Notes: generated from the letters alone by a model not told the origin. A DNA stretch of 64,000 bases from Hyphomicrobiales bacterium (GCA_900468805.1 UEIF01000028.1:1-64000), one strand, 5' to 3'; positions 55,779-64,000 are shown, counted from the stretch's first letter. A program made the numbers and translations.

Positions 55779-56009
55779 GTGGCTAGTCTCGTGAATGAAC
55801 TGGTGTCAGGCGTGGTCAATAGCGTTCTGAAGGAAATCCTGAAGAAGACGACGGGTCGCACCACGACCAAGCGCAAGCGTCGCAAGGCAGCTTCAGTAAC
55901 AACGAGCCGCACCATGCGCAAGGCAACCTCGACGAGCCGTAAGCCCGCTCGCAAGCAGGTCAGCAAGCGCCGCACGGCGGCAGGCCGCAGTAGGCAGCGC
56001 CCGGCCTAA
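55779..56009 (+). CDS. Small basic protein with Lys/Arg/Ser/Thr-rich tail
   Basis: The 76-residue product begins with a hydrophobic-amphipathic helix (ASLVNELVSGVVNSVLKEIL) and then becomes extremely basic: KKTTGRTTTKRKRRKAAS, TSRTMRKATSTSRKPARKQV and a similar end. The tail resembles histone H1-like or nucleoid-associated tails. GTG at 55779 is preferred because GGGAGGG lies 5 bp upstream; a GTG at 55749 would add 10 residues without a ribosome site. I do not recognise a family. A DNA- or RNA-binding role is only inferred from charge. Confidence 0.6.
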   Translation: MASLVNELVSGVVNSVLKEILKKTTGRTTTKRKRRKAASVTTSRTMRKATSTSRKPARKQVSKRRTAAGRSRQRPA

Positions 56010-56316
56010 ACCTTTTCCATCGTAAGCTGCAGTGCTTGCATTTCCTTGCGGCAAGGGCATGCGCGAATGCGATCTCGATGTCATGACCGAAGTCTCGCAA
56101 TGGGATCTCGGCCACTTCACCGATACCGATATAGAACAGACCCAGGTCTGCCTCACCCAGGGAGCCGTAACGCTTAGGCAACAATGCGCGCCTCAGAGTG
56201 TCGCGGATTGGTCTTTTTTTGGTTTTGGCGGGTGGAATTCCGGCCCCCACATGCTATCTAAGGAAAACGATTGAAACGGCGGGCCTTTAACCCGCCTGTT
56301 GAAAGGATTAAGGCCT
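56010..56316. other. 307-bp gap before grxD; possible gene remnant plus leader hairpin
   Basis: No convincing gene is visible. Between about 56040 and 56230 both strands stay open and use GC-ending codons as genes here do, but neither frame has a ribosome site, a recognisable family or a clear start. This may be a decayed gene. A hairpin GGCGGG (56278-56283) with CCCGCC (56291-56296) lies in the grxD leader, just before AAAGGA. No promoter or riboswitch could be named. Confidence 0.4.
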
Positions 56317-56655
56317 ATGAGCGGTATCAACGAATTCATCGAAAACGAGATCAAGAGCAACGACGTCGTCCTCTTCATGAAGGGCACGCCGCAGTTTCCG
56401 CAGTGCGGTTTCTCCGGCCAGGTTGTCCAGATTCTCGATTACATCGGTGTCGACTATAAGGGCATCAACGTGCTCGCCGATTCGGAAATCCGCCAGGGCA
56501 TCAAGGATTATTCCAACTGGCCGACGATCCCCCAGCTCTACGTGAAGGGCGAATTCGTCGGCGGCTGTGACATCGTGCGGGAAATGTTCCAGGCCGGTGA
56601 GCTGCAGCAGCACCTCCAGGAAAATGGCGTCACGGTTAAGACCGCCGTCGCCTGA
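56317..56655 (+). CDS. grxD: Monothiol glutaredoxin, CGFS type (Grx4/GrxD)
   Basis: The 112-residue protein has the CGFS active site in KGTPQFPQCGFSGQVVQIL near residue 36, the WPTIPQLYVKGEFVGGCDIV block near 68 that binds glutathione, and the usual length. CGFS glutaredoxins hold [2Fe-2S] clusters with glutathione and pair with BolA proteins in Fe-S delivery and iron sensing. The ATG at 56317 follows AAAGGA; an ATG at 56299 would add six residues. It is near the BolA-like gene and on the same strand, but separate from it. Confidence 0.95.
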   Translation: MSGINEFIENEIKSNDVVLFMKGTPQFPQCGFSGQVVQILDYIGVDYKGINVLADSEIRQGIKDYSNWPTIPQLYVKGEFVGGCDIVREMFQAGELQQHLQENGVTVKTAVA

Positions 56656-56750
56656 TCGGTCACCGGGCGTCCGTCCGGTTTCCAAATCTGTATCTTGAGT
56701 TCGAGGCGCTGCGCCAAGCAGCGCCTTGACCTGTTTATGGGAATTTCATT

Positions 56751-58040
56751 GTGACAGATTCATCACAAGCCATGTCCGCGGGTCGGCTGCCCATGGGCAA
56801 GCTCGAATTTATCGCGCTTGCGGCTTTCTTGATGGCCGTCAACTCGCTGGCAATCGACATCATGCTGCCCGCACTGCAGCAGATCGGCTCAAGCCTCGGT
56901 GTCGAAAACGAAAACCATCGCCAGTATGTCGTTTCATCTTATCTTTTCGGCTTCGGCCTCGCCCAGCTTTTCTACGGTCCGCTTTCCGATCGCTTCGGTC
57001 GCCGTATTCCGCTGCTGATCGGGCTCGTTATTTATATCGTTTCTGCTTTCGGCATTGCCGTCGTCCCGAGCTTTGCGGGTCTTCTCGTGCTGCGCTTCAT
57101 CCAGGGTCTCGGTTCGGCAGCCACCCGCGTCATTACGATCTCCATCGTCCGCGACGTCTACGGCGGCCGGCAGATGGCGGAAGTCATGTCGCTGATCATG
57201 ATGGTCTTCATGATCGTGCCTGTCATTGCGCCCGGCAGCGGCCAGATCATCATGCTCGTCAGCACCTGGCACATGATCTTCGTCTTCATCGGCACGATGG
57301 CGACGGCCGTCGGCATCTGGATGTATCTGCGCCTGCCGGAAACGCTCGATCCGGCGAATGTTCGTCCCTTCACGGTCCGCTCGGTGGCGCAGGGCTTCGC
57401 GATCTTCCTGTCGAACCGCATCGCCCTCTGTTACACCATCGCCAGCACGATTCTCTTCGGCGCGCTGTTCGGCTTCATCAACTCCGCCCAGCAGATCTAT
57501 GTCGGCATCTATGGGCTTGGCGTCTATATGCCGGTCGCCTTTGCCGGTGTGGCGCTGTTTATGGCCTTCTCGTCCTTCATCAACTCGCAGCTGGTCGGCC
57601 GCTTCGGCATGCGCCGCCTGTCGCATGCTTCGATCCTCGGCTTCTGCATTCTGAGCTTCATCTGGCTCATGGTGCAGATCTTTGGACCGCAGCCGATGCC
57701 CTTCGTGGTCTTCATCATCTTCTTCGCGCTGGTCATGTTCCAGTTCGGTTGGATCGGCTCCAACTTCAACTCGCTCGCCATGGAGCCGCTCGGCCACCTT
57801 GCCGGCACTGCCTCCTCGGTGATCGGCTTCATGAGCACGATCGGCGGCGCATTGATCGGAGCGATGATCGGACAGGCCTTCGACGGCACGGCAACGCCGA
57901 TGATATTAGGTTACTTCGTCGTGTCGCTTGCTGGCATCGTTTTCGTGCTGATCGCCGAAAAGGGACGACTGTTCAGGCCGCAGCACGCACCGCTGCCGAA
58001 GGACGCATCAATTTCGAACTTCACCGATATCGGGCACTGA
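56751..58040 (+). CDS. MFS transporter, Bcr/CflA family (first of two)
   Basis: The 429-residue transporter has 12 predicted helices. The family opening is ALAAFLMAVNSLAIDIMLPALQQIG near residues 22-46 (the D-LPA motif of Bcr/CflA), then the MFS motif A variant GPLSDRFGRRIPLL near 75 and RFIQGLGSAATRVITISIVRD near 105. Substrate is unknown; Bcr/CflA proteins export drugs or sulfonamide-like compounds. The start is GTG at 56751; an ATG at 56772 is possible. It is followed by a paralogue after 111 bp. Confidence 0.88.
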   Translation: MTDSSQAMSAGRLPMGKLEFIALAAFLMAVNSLAIDIMLPALQQIGSSLGVENENHRQYVVSSYLFGFGLAQLFYGPLSDRFGRRIPLLIGLVIYIVSAFGIAVVPSFAGLLVLRFIQGLGSAATRVITISIVRDVYGGRQMAEVMSLIMMVFMIVPVIAPGSGQIIMLVSTWHMIFVFIGTMATAVGIWMYLRLPETLDPANVRPFTVRSVAQGFAIFLSNRIALCYTIASTILFGALFGFINSAQQIYVGIYGLGVYMPVAFAGVALFMAFSSFINSQLVGRFGMRRLSHASILGFCILSFIWLMVQIFGPQPMPFVVFIIFFALVMFQFGWIGSNFNSLAMEPLGHLAGTASSVIGFMSTIGGALIGAMIGQAFDGTATPMILGYFVVSLAGIVFVLIAEKGRLFRPQHAPLPKDASISNFTDIGH

Positions 58041-58151
58041 AGTTTTCAGACACATCGGGCCGGCGGGACACCATGGTAGGGACTCCGCCGCCCTCCCACA
58101 TCGAATTCGGCCGCGTTTGCGGCCGCTCTTCCGTCATTCAGGGGGATTCGG

Positions 58152-59432
58152 ATGACTCCGACACACAAACCGCACACGGAAAACCAGGGTTCTGCCCGCA
58201 TCGGCATGGGCTTTGTCGAATTCGTGGTCACCATCGCCATCATGACTGCCAGCATCGCCATGGCGATCGACAGCATGCTGGCTGCGCTACCCAGTATCGG
58301 CCATTCGCTGGGTGTGACCAACAGCAATGACACGCAGCTCGTCATCGGCGTGTTCTTCCTGGGCTTCGGCGCCTCGCAGATCGTCTTCGGCAGCCTGTCG
58401 GATGCTTTCGGTCGGCGCAACATCCTGCTCGGCGGCCTGGCCTGCTATGTGGTCGGCATGTTTGCGGCAGCCGCGACCGGCAGCTTCGAAATGCTGTTGA
58501 TCATGCGTTTCGTTCAGGGCATCGGCGGCGCAGCCGTTCGCATCACCACCATGGCGATCGTCCGCGACTGCTTCGGCGGCCGCGAAATGGCGCGTGTCAT
58601 GTCCTATGTCATGATTGTCTTCATGATCGTGCCGATCGTCGCCCCTTCGGTCGGCCAGATGATCATCGCCTATGCCGAATGGCATTGGATCTTCATCCTG
58701 CTCGGCATCGTCGCCTCGATCCTATTCGTCTGGGCGCTGCTGCGGCTGAAGGAATCCCTCCCGCCGGAAGAGCGCATCCCGTTGTCCTTCGCTGCTGTTG
58801 GCGACGGCTTCAAGACGGTTCTCACCAACCGCATCACCTGCGGCTACATGATCGGGCTCACCATGTTCACCGGCGTCATCAGCGCCTATGTGATCTCGGT
58901 CCAGCAGGTCTTCGGCGAGGTCTATGGCCTTGGCGACTGGCTACCGATCGCTTTCGCGGCGACGGCAGGCGGCATTGCAGTCGCCAACTTCGCCAATGGC
59001 ATGCTGGTGCGCAGCTTCGGCATGCGTCGTATTTCGCATGCCGCCATGCTGCTCTTCACCATCGTCTCGGCGATCGGCTTCGTGGCGGCGCTGGGCGGCA
59101 CGCCGTCCTTCGCCTTCTCCTATGCGCTCTTCTCGATCCTGCTCATGATGTTTGCCGTGATCGCCACCAATTTCACGGCGATCAGCCTGGAGCCGATGGG
59201 CAATCTCGCCGGCACGGCAACTGCGGTGACGGGTTTCGTGTCGACGACCTTCGGCGCCCTTCTCGGCGGCGGCGTCGGTCAGCTCTTCAACGGTACGGTG
59301 CAGCCGCTCTTCGGCGGCTTTGCGCTCTTCGGTCTTGTCACTGTGGTCATGGTGCTCTGGGCCGAAAAAGGCAAACTTTTCACCCATCCCGGCGACAGCC
59401 CGCAGATCGACCCCGGCGCCGTTCACATGTAA
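58152..59432 (+). CDS. MFS transporter, Bcr/CflA family (second of two)
   Basis: The 426-residue protein is clearly a paralogue of its upstream neighbour. It shares MTASIAMAIDSMLAALPSIGHSLGV near residues 33-57, GSLSDAFGRRNILLG near 77, MRFVQGIGGAAVRITTMAIVRD near 115 and the LEPMGNLAGTATAVTGF block near 340 (LGHLAGTASSVIGF in the first copy). Twelve helices are predicted. GGGGGA lies shortly before the ATG. The two may be independent homodimer-like exporters or work on related substrates. Confidence 0.88.
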   Translation: MTPTHKPHTENQGSARIGMGFVEFVVTIAIMTASIAMAIDSMLAALPSIGHSLGVTNSNDTQLVIGVFFLGFGASQIVFGSLSDAFGRRNILLGGLACYVVGMFAAAATGSFEMLLIMRFVQGIGGAAVRITTMAIVRDCFGGREMARVMSYVMIVFMIVPIVAPSVGQMIIAYAEWHWIFILLGIVASILFVWALLRLKESLPPEERIPLSFAAVGDGFKTVLTNRITCGYMIGLTMFTGVISAYVISVQQVFGEVYGLGDWLPIAFAATAGGIAVANFANGMLVRSFGMRRISHAAMLLFTIVSAIGFVAALGGTPSFAFSYALFSILLMMFAVIATNFTAISLEPMGNLAGTATAVTGFVSTTFGALLGGGVGQLFNGTVQPLFGGFALFGLVTVVMVLWAEKGKLFTHPGDSPQIDPGAVHM

Positions 59433-59464
59433 TGCTGCAGCAGGCATAAGACAGGAAGTTCACG

Positions 59465-60523
59465 ATGAGCCGTTTCTGGAGCCCCGTTGTCCAATCCCTG
59501 ACGCCCTACGTGGCGGGCGAACAGCCCGTCATCGACGGGTTGGTCAAGCTCAACACCAATGAGAACCCCTACGGCCCATCGCCCCGCGCGTTGGCGGCGA
59601 TCTCGGAAACGGTCAATGACACGCTGCGGCTCTATCCCGAACCGACCGGGCTGAAACTGCGCCAGGCGATTGCCGCAAGCTACGATCTCGATCCCGGCGA
59701 AGTCTTCGTTGGTAATGGTTCGGACGAGGTTCTGGCGCACACCTTCCAGGCGCTGCTAAAGCACGAACTGCCCCTGCTCTACCCGGATATCACCTATAGC
59801 TTCTACCCGACCTATTGCGGTCTCTATGGCATCGATTTCCGTGAGATCCCGCTGGACCAAAAGATGCAGGTCAGGATCGAGGATTATCGGCAGCCCTGCG
59901 GCGCGATCATCCTGCCCAACCCGAATGCGCCGACCGGGACCGCACTGCCTCTTGCGGCGATCGACGCGTTAATCGCCGAGCATCCGGATCAGGTTGTCGT
60001 TATCGACGAAGCCTATGTGGATTTCGGCGGTGAGAGCGCTATCCCGCTCGTCCGGAAATATCCGAACCTGCTCGTCGTCCAGACCTTCTCGAAATCGCGC
60101 AGCCTTGCCGGCCTGCGCGTCGGTTTCGCGGTCGGCCAGCGGCCGCTGATCGATGCGCTGGAAAGGGTCAAGGACAGTTTTAATTCCTATCCGCTGGACA
60201 GGCTCACCCAGGCGGGCGCCGTTGCCGCCTGGGAGGATCAGGACTGGTTCAGGAAACATTGCGATCTGATTATCGCGAGCCGCGAGCGCCTGACCGCCGC
60301 TCTCAGGGGGCTGGGCTTCGAAGTCTTGCCGTCTTCTGCCAATTTCGTATTCGCCCGCCATGCAGAGCGCGGCGGCGCGGAACTTACTGGTGAGCTGCGA
60401 AAGAGAGCCCTGCTCGTGCGGCATTTCCGCAAGGAGCGCATCCAGGACTTCCTGCGCATCACCATCGGCACCGATGTGGAATGCGACAAGCTTCTGGATG
60501 CGCTGAAGCAGATATTGGCCTGA
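59465..60523 (+). CDS. hisC: Histidinol-phosphate aminotransferase
   Basis: The 352-residue PLP enzyme has VKLNTNENPYGPSPRA near residue 28, FVGNGSDEVLAHTFQALL near 81, ILPNPNAPTGTALPL near 145, VVIDEAYVDFGGES near 178 and the PLP lysine in VQTFSKSRSLAGLRVGFAVG near 207. This is the HisC pattern, converting imidazole-acetol phosphate to histidinol phosphate; some rhizobial paralogues also act on aromatic amino acids. It lies 32 bp after the second transporter and far from other his genes. Confidence 0.92.
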   Translation: MSRFWSPVVQSLTPYVAGEQPVIDGLVKLNTNENPYGPSPRALAAISETVNDTLRLYPEPTGLKLRQAIAASYDLDPGEVFVGNGSDEVLAHTFQALLKHELPLLYPDITYSFYPTYCGLYGIDFREIPLDQKMQVRIEDYRQPCGAIILPNPNAPTGTALPLAAIDALIAEHPDQVVVIDEAYVDFGGESAIPLVRKYPNLLVVQTFSKSRSLAGLRVGFAVGQRPLIDALERVKDSFNSYPLDRLTQAGAVAAWEDQDWFRKHCDLIIASRERLTAALRGLGFEVLPSSANFVFARHAERGGAELTGELRKRALLVRHFRKERIQDFLRITIGTDVECDKLLDALKQILA

Positions 60524-60530
60524 TCTGCTC

Positions 60531-60551
60531 AGGCGGGCTTGATGCCCGCCT
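60531..60551. terminator. Hairpin between convergent hisC and inositol-phosphatase genes
   Basis: AGGCGGGC (60531-60538) pairs with GCCCGCCT (60544-60551), loop TTGAT. It lies 7 bp after the hisC stop and touches the stop of the minus-strand gene. There is no T-run; a bidirectional role is likely because the genes converge here. Confidence 0.5.
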
Positions 60552-61375
60552 CAGACCGTGAAGACCTCGCGACGCAGCACGTCCCAGCTTTCCTTGTCGG
60601 GTGTGATCAGCAAGCCGCCGCTGACATGATGCGGCAGATAGGCCGAGCCGTCGAAGCGGGCGGCATAGGCGCCGGCTTCCTGGCTGATCAAGGTACCGGC
60701 CAGGTGATCCCACGGCATCAGCTTGTTGTACATCAGGTAATGCACATGCCCGCCGGCAAAGGTGCGGTATTCGTGGGCCGCGCAGCGGTAGTTGGTGAGG
60801 AAGCGCACCTTGGCGAGATTGCCGAGGATCTCTGCGCGCTTCTCATGCGGCAGGTAGCCGGTGGAGGCCATGCCGACCATCTGGTCGAGCGCGACCGGCG
60901 CGGCAACGCTCAGCCGCTGCGCCTCGCCGTCCGGCCGGCGCAGCCATGCGCCGCCGCCCTTTTCCGCCATGACCCAGTCGTCGCCCATCGGATCATAGAT
61001 GATGCCGGCAACCGTCTCGCCTTTGGAGACAACCGAGGCCATGACGCCGAAGGCCGGGATGCCGGAAGCGAAGTTGAAGGTGCCGTCGACGGGATCGACG
61101 ATGATGGCGAGATCAGCGCCGTTAAGCTTGTCGAGAAGTGCTGCATCGGCAGAAACCGATTCTTCGCCGATGAAGAGCGCCTCCGGCCAGAGGCGCGCGG
61201 CCTCCGCCTTCAGCATTCTTTCAGCCTGCTCGTCGGCTTCCGTCACCAGATCGGTCGCTTCCGTCTTGGCGCGCACATCACTGCTGCCCAGTCGGCGAAA
61301 GCGCGGCAGGATCTCGGCTTTCGCTGCCTGCCGCAAGAGATCGGCAAGCGTCATCGTATCTATGGCAGTGGTCAT
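60551..61375 (-). CDS. Inositol monophosphatase family protein (copy 2)
   Basis: The 274-residue enzyme has the lithium-sensitive phosphatase metal sites: LFIGEESVSADAA near residue 67 (Glu), IIVDPVDGTFNFASGIPAFG near 91 (DPxDGT) and MPWDHLAGTLISQEAGAYAARFDG near 219 (WDxxAG). Substrate may be inositol phosphate, but 3'-phosphoadenosine phosphatases and fructose-1,6-bisphosphatases look similar. It follows a paralogue by 16 bp. Confidence 0.88.
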   Translation of the reverse strand: MTTAIDTMTLADLLRQAAKAEILPRFRRLGSSDVRAKTEATDLVTEADEQAERMLKAEAARLWPEALFIGEESVSADAALLDKLNGADLAIIVDPVDGTFNFASGIPAFGVMASVVSKGETVAGIIYDPMGDDWVMAEKGGGAWLRRPDGEAQRLSVAAPVALDQMVGMASTGYLPHEKRAEILGNLAKVRFLTNYRCAAHEYRTFAGGHVHYLMYNKLMPWDHLAGTLISQEAGAYAARFDGSAYLPHHVSGGLLITPDKESWDVLRREVFTV

Positions 61376-61391
61376 GGCGGTTCCTTTCGGT

Positions 61392-62222
61392 TTATCGGTA
61401 GCCGACGATCTCGTTTCGGATCATCTGCCAGCTTTCCTTGTCGGGAGCCGAGATGATGCCGCCGGAAATCTCGCCCGGCCTGTAGGGCGTTCCGTCGAAC
61501 TTGGCGGTATGGCCGCCGGCTTCCTGATGCGTCAGCACGCCGGCTAGATGATCCCACGGCATCAGCTTCGGATGGCCGATGAAATGCAGCTTGCCCGAGG
61601 AAACCATCCAATATTCATAGGCCGAGCAGTTGAAGGCGAAGGTCATCTTGATCCTCGCCATATTGGCGGCAACGCGCGAACGATCGGGTTCTTCCATATG
61701 GCTGCAGGCCATGGCGCCGATCATGCGGTTAAGCTCGATCGGCTCTGCGACCTTCAGGCGGACAGGGTCGCAATTGCGCTTGTGCTGGAAGGCACCGGCG
61801 CCCTTGAGGGAAACGACGGTGTCGCCGAGCGCCGGATCGTGAATGATGCCGGCAACCGTTTCACCCTTGACCGTCACGGCCAGGATCGTACCGAAGACCG
61901 GCATTCCCGCTGCGAAATTGAAGGTGCCGTCGACGGGGTCGATGACGAAGGCAAGATCGGCATCGGCCAATGCCGGCACGACGGAACGATCAGCCTCATA
62001 GGCTTCTTCGCCGACGATCAATGCCGAGGGAAAGCGCTCGCGGATGGCCGCGGTCAGATAGGCCTCGGAGCGCAGGTCGGCCTGCGTGACGAGATCGATG
62101 GAAGATGTCTTTTCGGAAACATTGGCCGCGGCCGCATTGCGGAAGCGCGGCATGATCTCTTCTTCGGCGACATGCCGGAGGCAATCGCCGAGAAACTCTA
62201 TGTCATTGTCTGAGAAAATCAT
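61392..62222 (-). CDS. Inositol monophosphatase family protein (copy 1)
   Basis: The 276-residue protein shares the metal motifs of its neighbour: LIVGEEAYEADRSVV near residue 68, FVIDPVDGTFNFAAGMPVFG near 93, and LMPWDHLAGVLTHQEAGGHTAKFDG near 220. Both lie on one transcript 16 bp apart and look like a tandem duplication that has since diverged (the N-terminal thirds differ). Substrate is unknown. Confidence 0.88.
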   Translation of the reverse strand: MIFSDNDIEFLGDCLRHVAEEEIMPRFRNAAAANVSEKTSSIDLVTQADLRSEAYLTAAIRERFPSALIVGEEAYEADRSVVPALADADLAFVIDPVDGTFNFAAGMPVFGTILAVTVKGETVAGIIHDPALGDTVVSLKGAGAFQHKRNCDPVRLKVAEPIELNRMIGAMACSHMEEPDRSRVAANMARIKMTFAFNCSAYEYWMVSSGKLHFIGHPKLMPWDHLAGVLTHQEAGGHTAKFDGTPYRPGEISGGIISAPDKESWQMIRNEIVGYR

Positions 62223-62266
62223 TTTGGACTCGTTGCATGGATCTGCAGACGCTCATAGCAAGTCCA

Positions 62267-63145
62267 TTATGACGTTTGGGTGACGCTCAGTGCAGAAAAG
62301 TCGAAAAGTTTCGGATCAAGCAGATGCGACGGGTTCACATGGGCGAGAGCGCGCAGCATCGTATCCTTGCGGCCGGGCATGCGGCGCTCGATATCGGCGA
62401 GCATGTCCTTCATCGCATTGCGCTGCAAACCGTCCTGCGAGCCGCAGAGATCGCAGGGGATGATCGGGAACTGCATGGCAGCAGCGAATTTCGCCATGTC
62501 GTCCTCGGCGCAATAAGCGAGCGGCCGCAGCACCATCAGGTTACCTTCGTCATTGAGCAGCTTTGCCGGCATCGAGGCAAGCCGCCCGCCGTGGAAGAAG
62601 TTCATGAAGAAGGTTTCGAGGATATCCTCGCGGTGATGGCCGAGCACTAACGCATCGCAGCCTTCTTCCTTGGCAATGCGATAGAGATTGCCGCGGCGCA
62701 GGCGCGAGCAGAGCGAACAGTAGGTGGCTCCCTCCGGCACCTTTTCCTTCACGATGGAATAAGTATCGCGATATTCGATGCGATGTTTGACGCCGATCTT
62801 CGTGAGGTATTCCGGTAATACATGCTTCGGAAAATTCGGCTGGCCCTGGTCGAGATTGCAGGCAATCAGTTCCACCGGCAATAAGCCGCGCCATTGCAGG
62901 TCGAGCAACAGCGACAAGAGCCCGTAGGAATCCTTGCCGCCGGAAATGCCGATCAGCCAGCGTTTCTGGCCCTTCAGCATGTCGAAGTCGTCGAAGGCCT
63001 GGCGGACCTGTCGCATCAGGCGTTTGCGCAGCTTGTTGAAGGAAACCGTATCAGGCGCATTGGCAAATAGCGCATGGCCGATGCCGGCTTCAGCCACTTC
63101 CAGATCGTCGGCAATATCGGCTGCGATATTCATCTTCTCATCCAT
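62267..63145 (-). CDS. ttcA: tRNA 2-thiocytidine synthetase TtcA
   Basis: The 292-residue enzyme has the PP-loop SGGKDSYGLLSLLLD near residue 69, which adenylates C32 of tRNA, and the two Cys pairs of TtcA: CSLCSRLRRG near 143 and IPCDLCGSQDGLQR near 232, which hold an Fe-S cluster. ALVLGHHREDILETFFMNFFHGG near 167 is also typical. It makes 2-thiocytidine-32 with sulfur from a desulfurase such as those in the SUF operon. ATG 63145 is used; an ATG at 63133 is possible. Confidence 0.95.
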   Translation of the reverse strand: MDEKMNIAADIADDLEVAEAGIGHALFANAPDTVSFNKLRKRLMRQVRQAFDDFDMLKGQKRWLIGISGGKDSYGLLSLLLDLQWRGLLPVELIACNLDQGQPNFPKHVLPEYLTKIGVKHRIEYRDTYSIVKEKVPEGATYCSLCSRLRRGNLYRIAKEEGCDALVLGHHREDILETFFMNFFHGGRLASMPAKLLNDEGNLMVLRPLAYCAEDDMAKFAAAMQFPIIPCDLCGSQDGLQRNAMKDMLADIERRMPGRKDTMLRALAHVNPSHLLDPKLFDFSALSVTQTS

Positions 63146-63192
63146 CTGATGCGCGCGTCCTGCTTAGCAGAAACCGGCAGTCCAACCCAGTC

Positions 63193-64000
63193 TCAATCGC
63201 CGAAAACGGACCAGCCGGTGCGGGCAGCCAGCATCTCAAGTGCCACGGCGCCAAGCTGTGAATTGCCAACCTTGTTCAGCCCCGGCGACCAGACGGCGAT
63301 CGAGGCAATGCCCGGCGCCACCGCAAAAATGCCACCGCCGACACCGCTCTTGCCCGGCAGGCCGACATGATAGGCGAAGTCGCCCGATCCGTCGTAATGG
63401 CCACAGGTCAGCATCAGCGCATTGATACGCCGCGCCCGCTTCGGCGAAACCACCGAATGGCCTGTCAGCGGATGGCCGCCACGCGCCGCCAGGAACAGGC
63501 CGGCGCGGGCCAGTTGCTCGCAGGTCATCGAAAGCGCGCACTGGTGGAAATAGACGCCGAGCACGTGATCCACCGGATGGTCGAGATTGCGATAGGAGCG
63601 CATGAAATTGGCGAGCGCGAAATTGCGGTAACCGGTCGCCGTCTCCGAACGCGCCACCTTGTCGTCGATGGTGACGGATTCGTCATCCGCCAGGTAGCGC
63701 ACGAAGCGCAGAAGTTCACCGATTGCCTCGCGCGGCGCATGACCCGCCATGACGACATCGCTTACGGCGATCGCGCCGGCGTTGATGAAGGGATTGCGCG
63801 GGATGCCGTGCTCATGCTCGAGCTGCACGATGGAATTGAAAGCCGAGCCCGAGGGCTCGCGGCCGACGCGCTTCCACAGCCCCTCGCCCACCTTGCCGAG
63901 CGCCAGCGTCAGCATGAAGACCTTGGAAATGCTCTGGATGGAGAAAGCCACATCGGCATGGCCGACGCTATAGACCTTGCCATCGACGGTGACGATCGAC
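63193..64000 (-). CDS. glsA: Glutaminase, Ser/beta-lactamase-fold type (partial, N-terminus outside window)
   Basis: The final 269 or so residues are present; the gene runs off the window at 64000. The SxxK motif SIQSISKVF near the visible start, NPFINAGAIAVSD, ETATGYRNFALA and ALMLTCGHYDGSGDFAYHVGLPGKSGVGGG, split here, match glutaminases of the YbaS/YneH family, which deaminate glutamine to glutamate. The C-terminal block IAVWSPGLNKVGNS is also typical. No stop or frameshift occurs in the visible part. It ends 48 bp before the ttcA start and runs in the same direction. Confidence 0.94.
   Translation of the reverse strand, partial: SIVTVDGKVYSVGHADVAFSIQSISKVFMLTLALGKVGEGLWKRVGREPSGSAFNSIVQLEHEHGIPRNPFINAGAIAVSDVVMAGHAPREAIGELLRFVRYLADDESVTIDDKVARSETATGYRNFALANFMRSYRNLDHPVDHVLGVYFHQCALSMTCEQLARAGLFLAARGGHPLTGHSVVSPKRARRINALMLTCGHYDGSGDFAYHVGLPGKSGVGGGIFAVAPGIASIAVWSPGLNKVGNSQLGAVALEMLAARTGWSVFGD

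Noticed and set aside
56726..58330. A 534-codon plus-strand frame overlapping the first MFS transporter
   Set aside because: It is a shifted reading of the transporter, rich in Arg/His/Cys, and lacks membrane segments.

Overview
The window is a 64 kb piece of an alphaproteobacterial chromosome, most likely Rhizobium or a close relative in the Rhizobiaceae. The reasons are the family content (DUF982, DUF1127, DUF2189 and DUF2259 proteins, an ATP12-type ATPase assembly chaperone, a two-cysteine-desulfurase SUF operon), sites resembling the rhizobial iron regulators Irr and RirA, high GC with strong GC3 bias, and a short intergenic repeat seen in three places. It is mostly housekeeping DNA. I see no prophage, integrase, transposase, CRISPR array, tRNA or rRNA.

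Layout. 1-4.1 kb: end of a glutathione-dependent formaldehyde dehydrogenase, ElaA-like and YaiI-like proteins, a guanidine-II riboswitch with its Gdx/SugE exporter, then DoxX, propionyl-CoA carboxylase beta and a lipoprotein. 4.2-8.1 kb: a minus-strand group (crcB, RluA-type pseudouridine synthase, HAD phosphatase, ATP12 chaperone), a small orphan protein and a PCu(A)C copper chaperone. 8.2-12.9 kb: promoter, tandem glycine riboswitch and gcvT-gcvH-gcvP. 13-16.3 kb: DUF982 protein, possible sRNA, divergent SDR/TetR pair with two operator palindromes, an orphan mini flagellar rod protein and a LysE exporter. 16.3-23.7 kb: minus-strand SUF operon (class I-type cysteine desulfurase, sufB, unknown 81-aa protein, sufC, sufD, sufS, MIP18-type protein, sufA), with an Irr-like and a RirA-like box upstream and a terminator at the end.

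23.9-46 kb: alpha/beta hydrolase, GNAT, anmK, tyrS, a giant AsmA/YhdP-like protein, PrxQ peroxiredoxin coupled to a DUF455 ferritin-like protein, LytM peptidase, DEAD-box helicase, Nudix, TfoX, flavin reductase, orphan Liv-type binding protein, rpe, two envelope proteins, purB, small membrane proteins, and a PAS-PAS-GGDEF-EAL regulator. 46.3-56.7 kb: the purine block purC-purS-kptA-purQ, then purL-bolA and grxD. A 2.6 kb segment (DUF1127, MocR regulator, PagL-like deacylase) lies between purQ and purL and is bracketed by inverted copies of the intergenic repeat. 56.7-64 kb: two paralogous Bcr/CflA transporters, hisC, two tandem inositol-monophosphatase-family genes, ttcA and the start-truncated glutaminase.

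The points most worth follow-up are kptA embedded and translationally coupled in the purine operon, the unknown membrane-tail protein inside the SUF operon, the composite iron-regulatory region upstream of that operon, the guanidine-II riboswitch, and the MocR operator that ends exactly at the start codon. None is a wholly new system on sequence alone. The kptA/pur linkage and the SUF small protein are the least explained.
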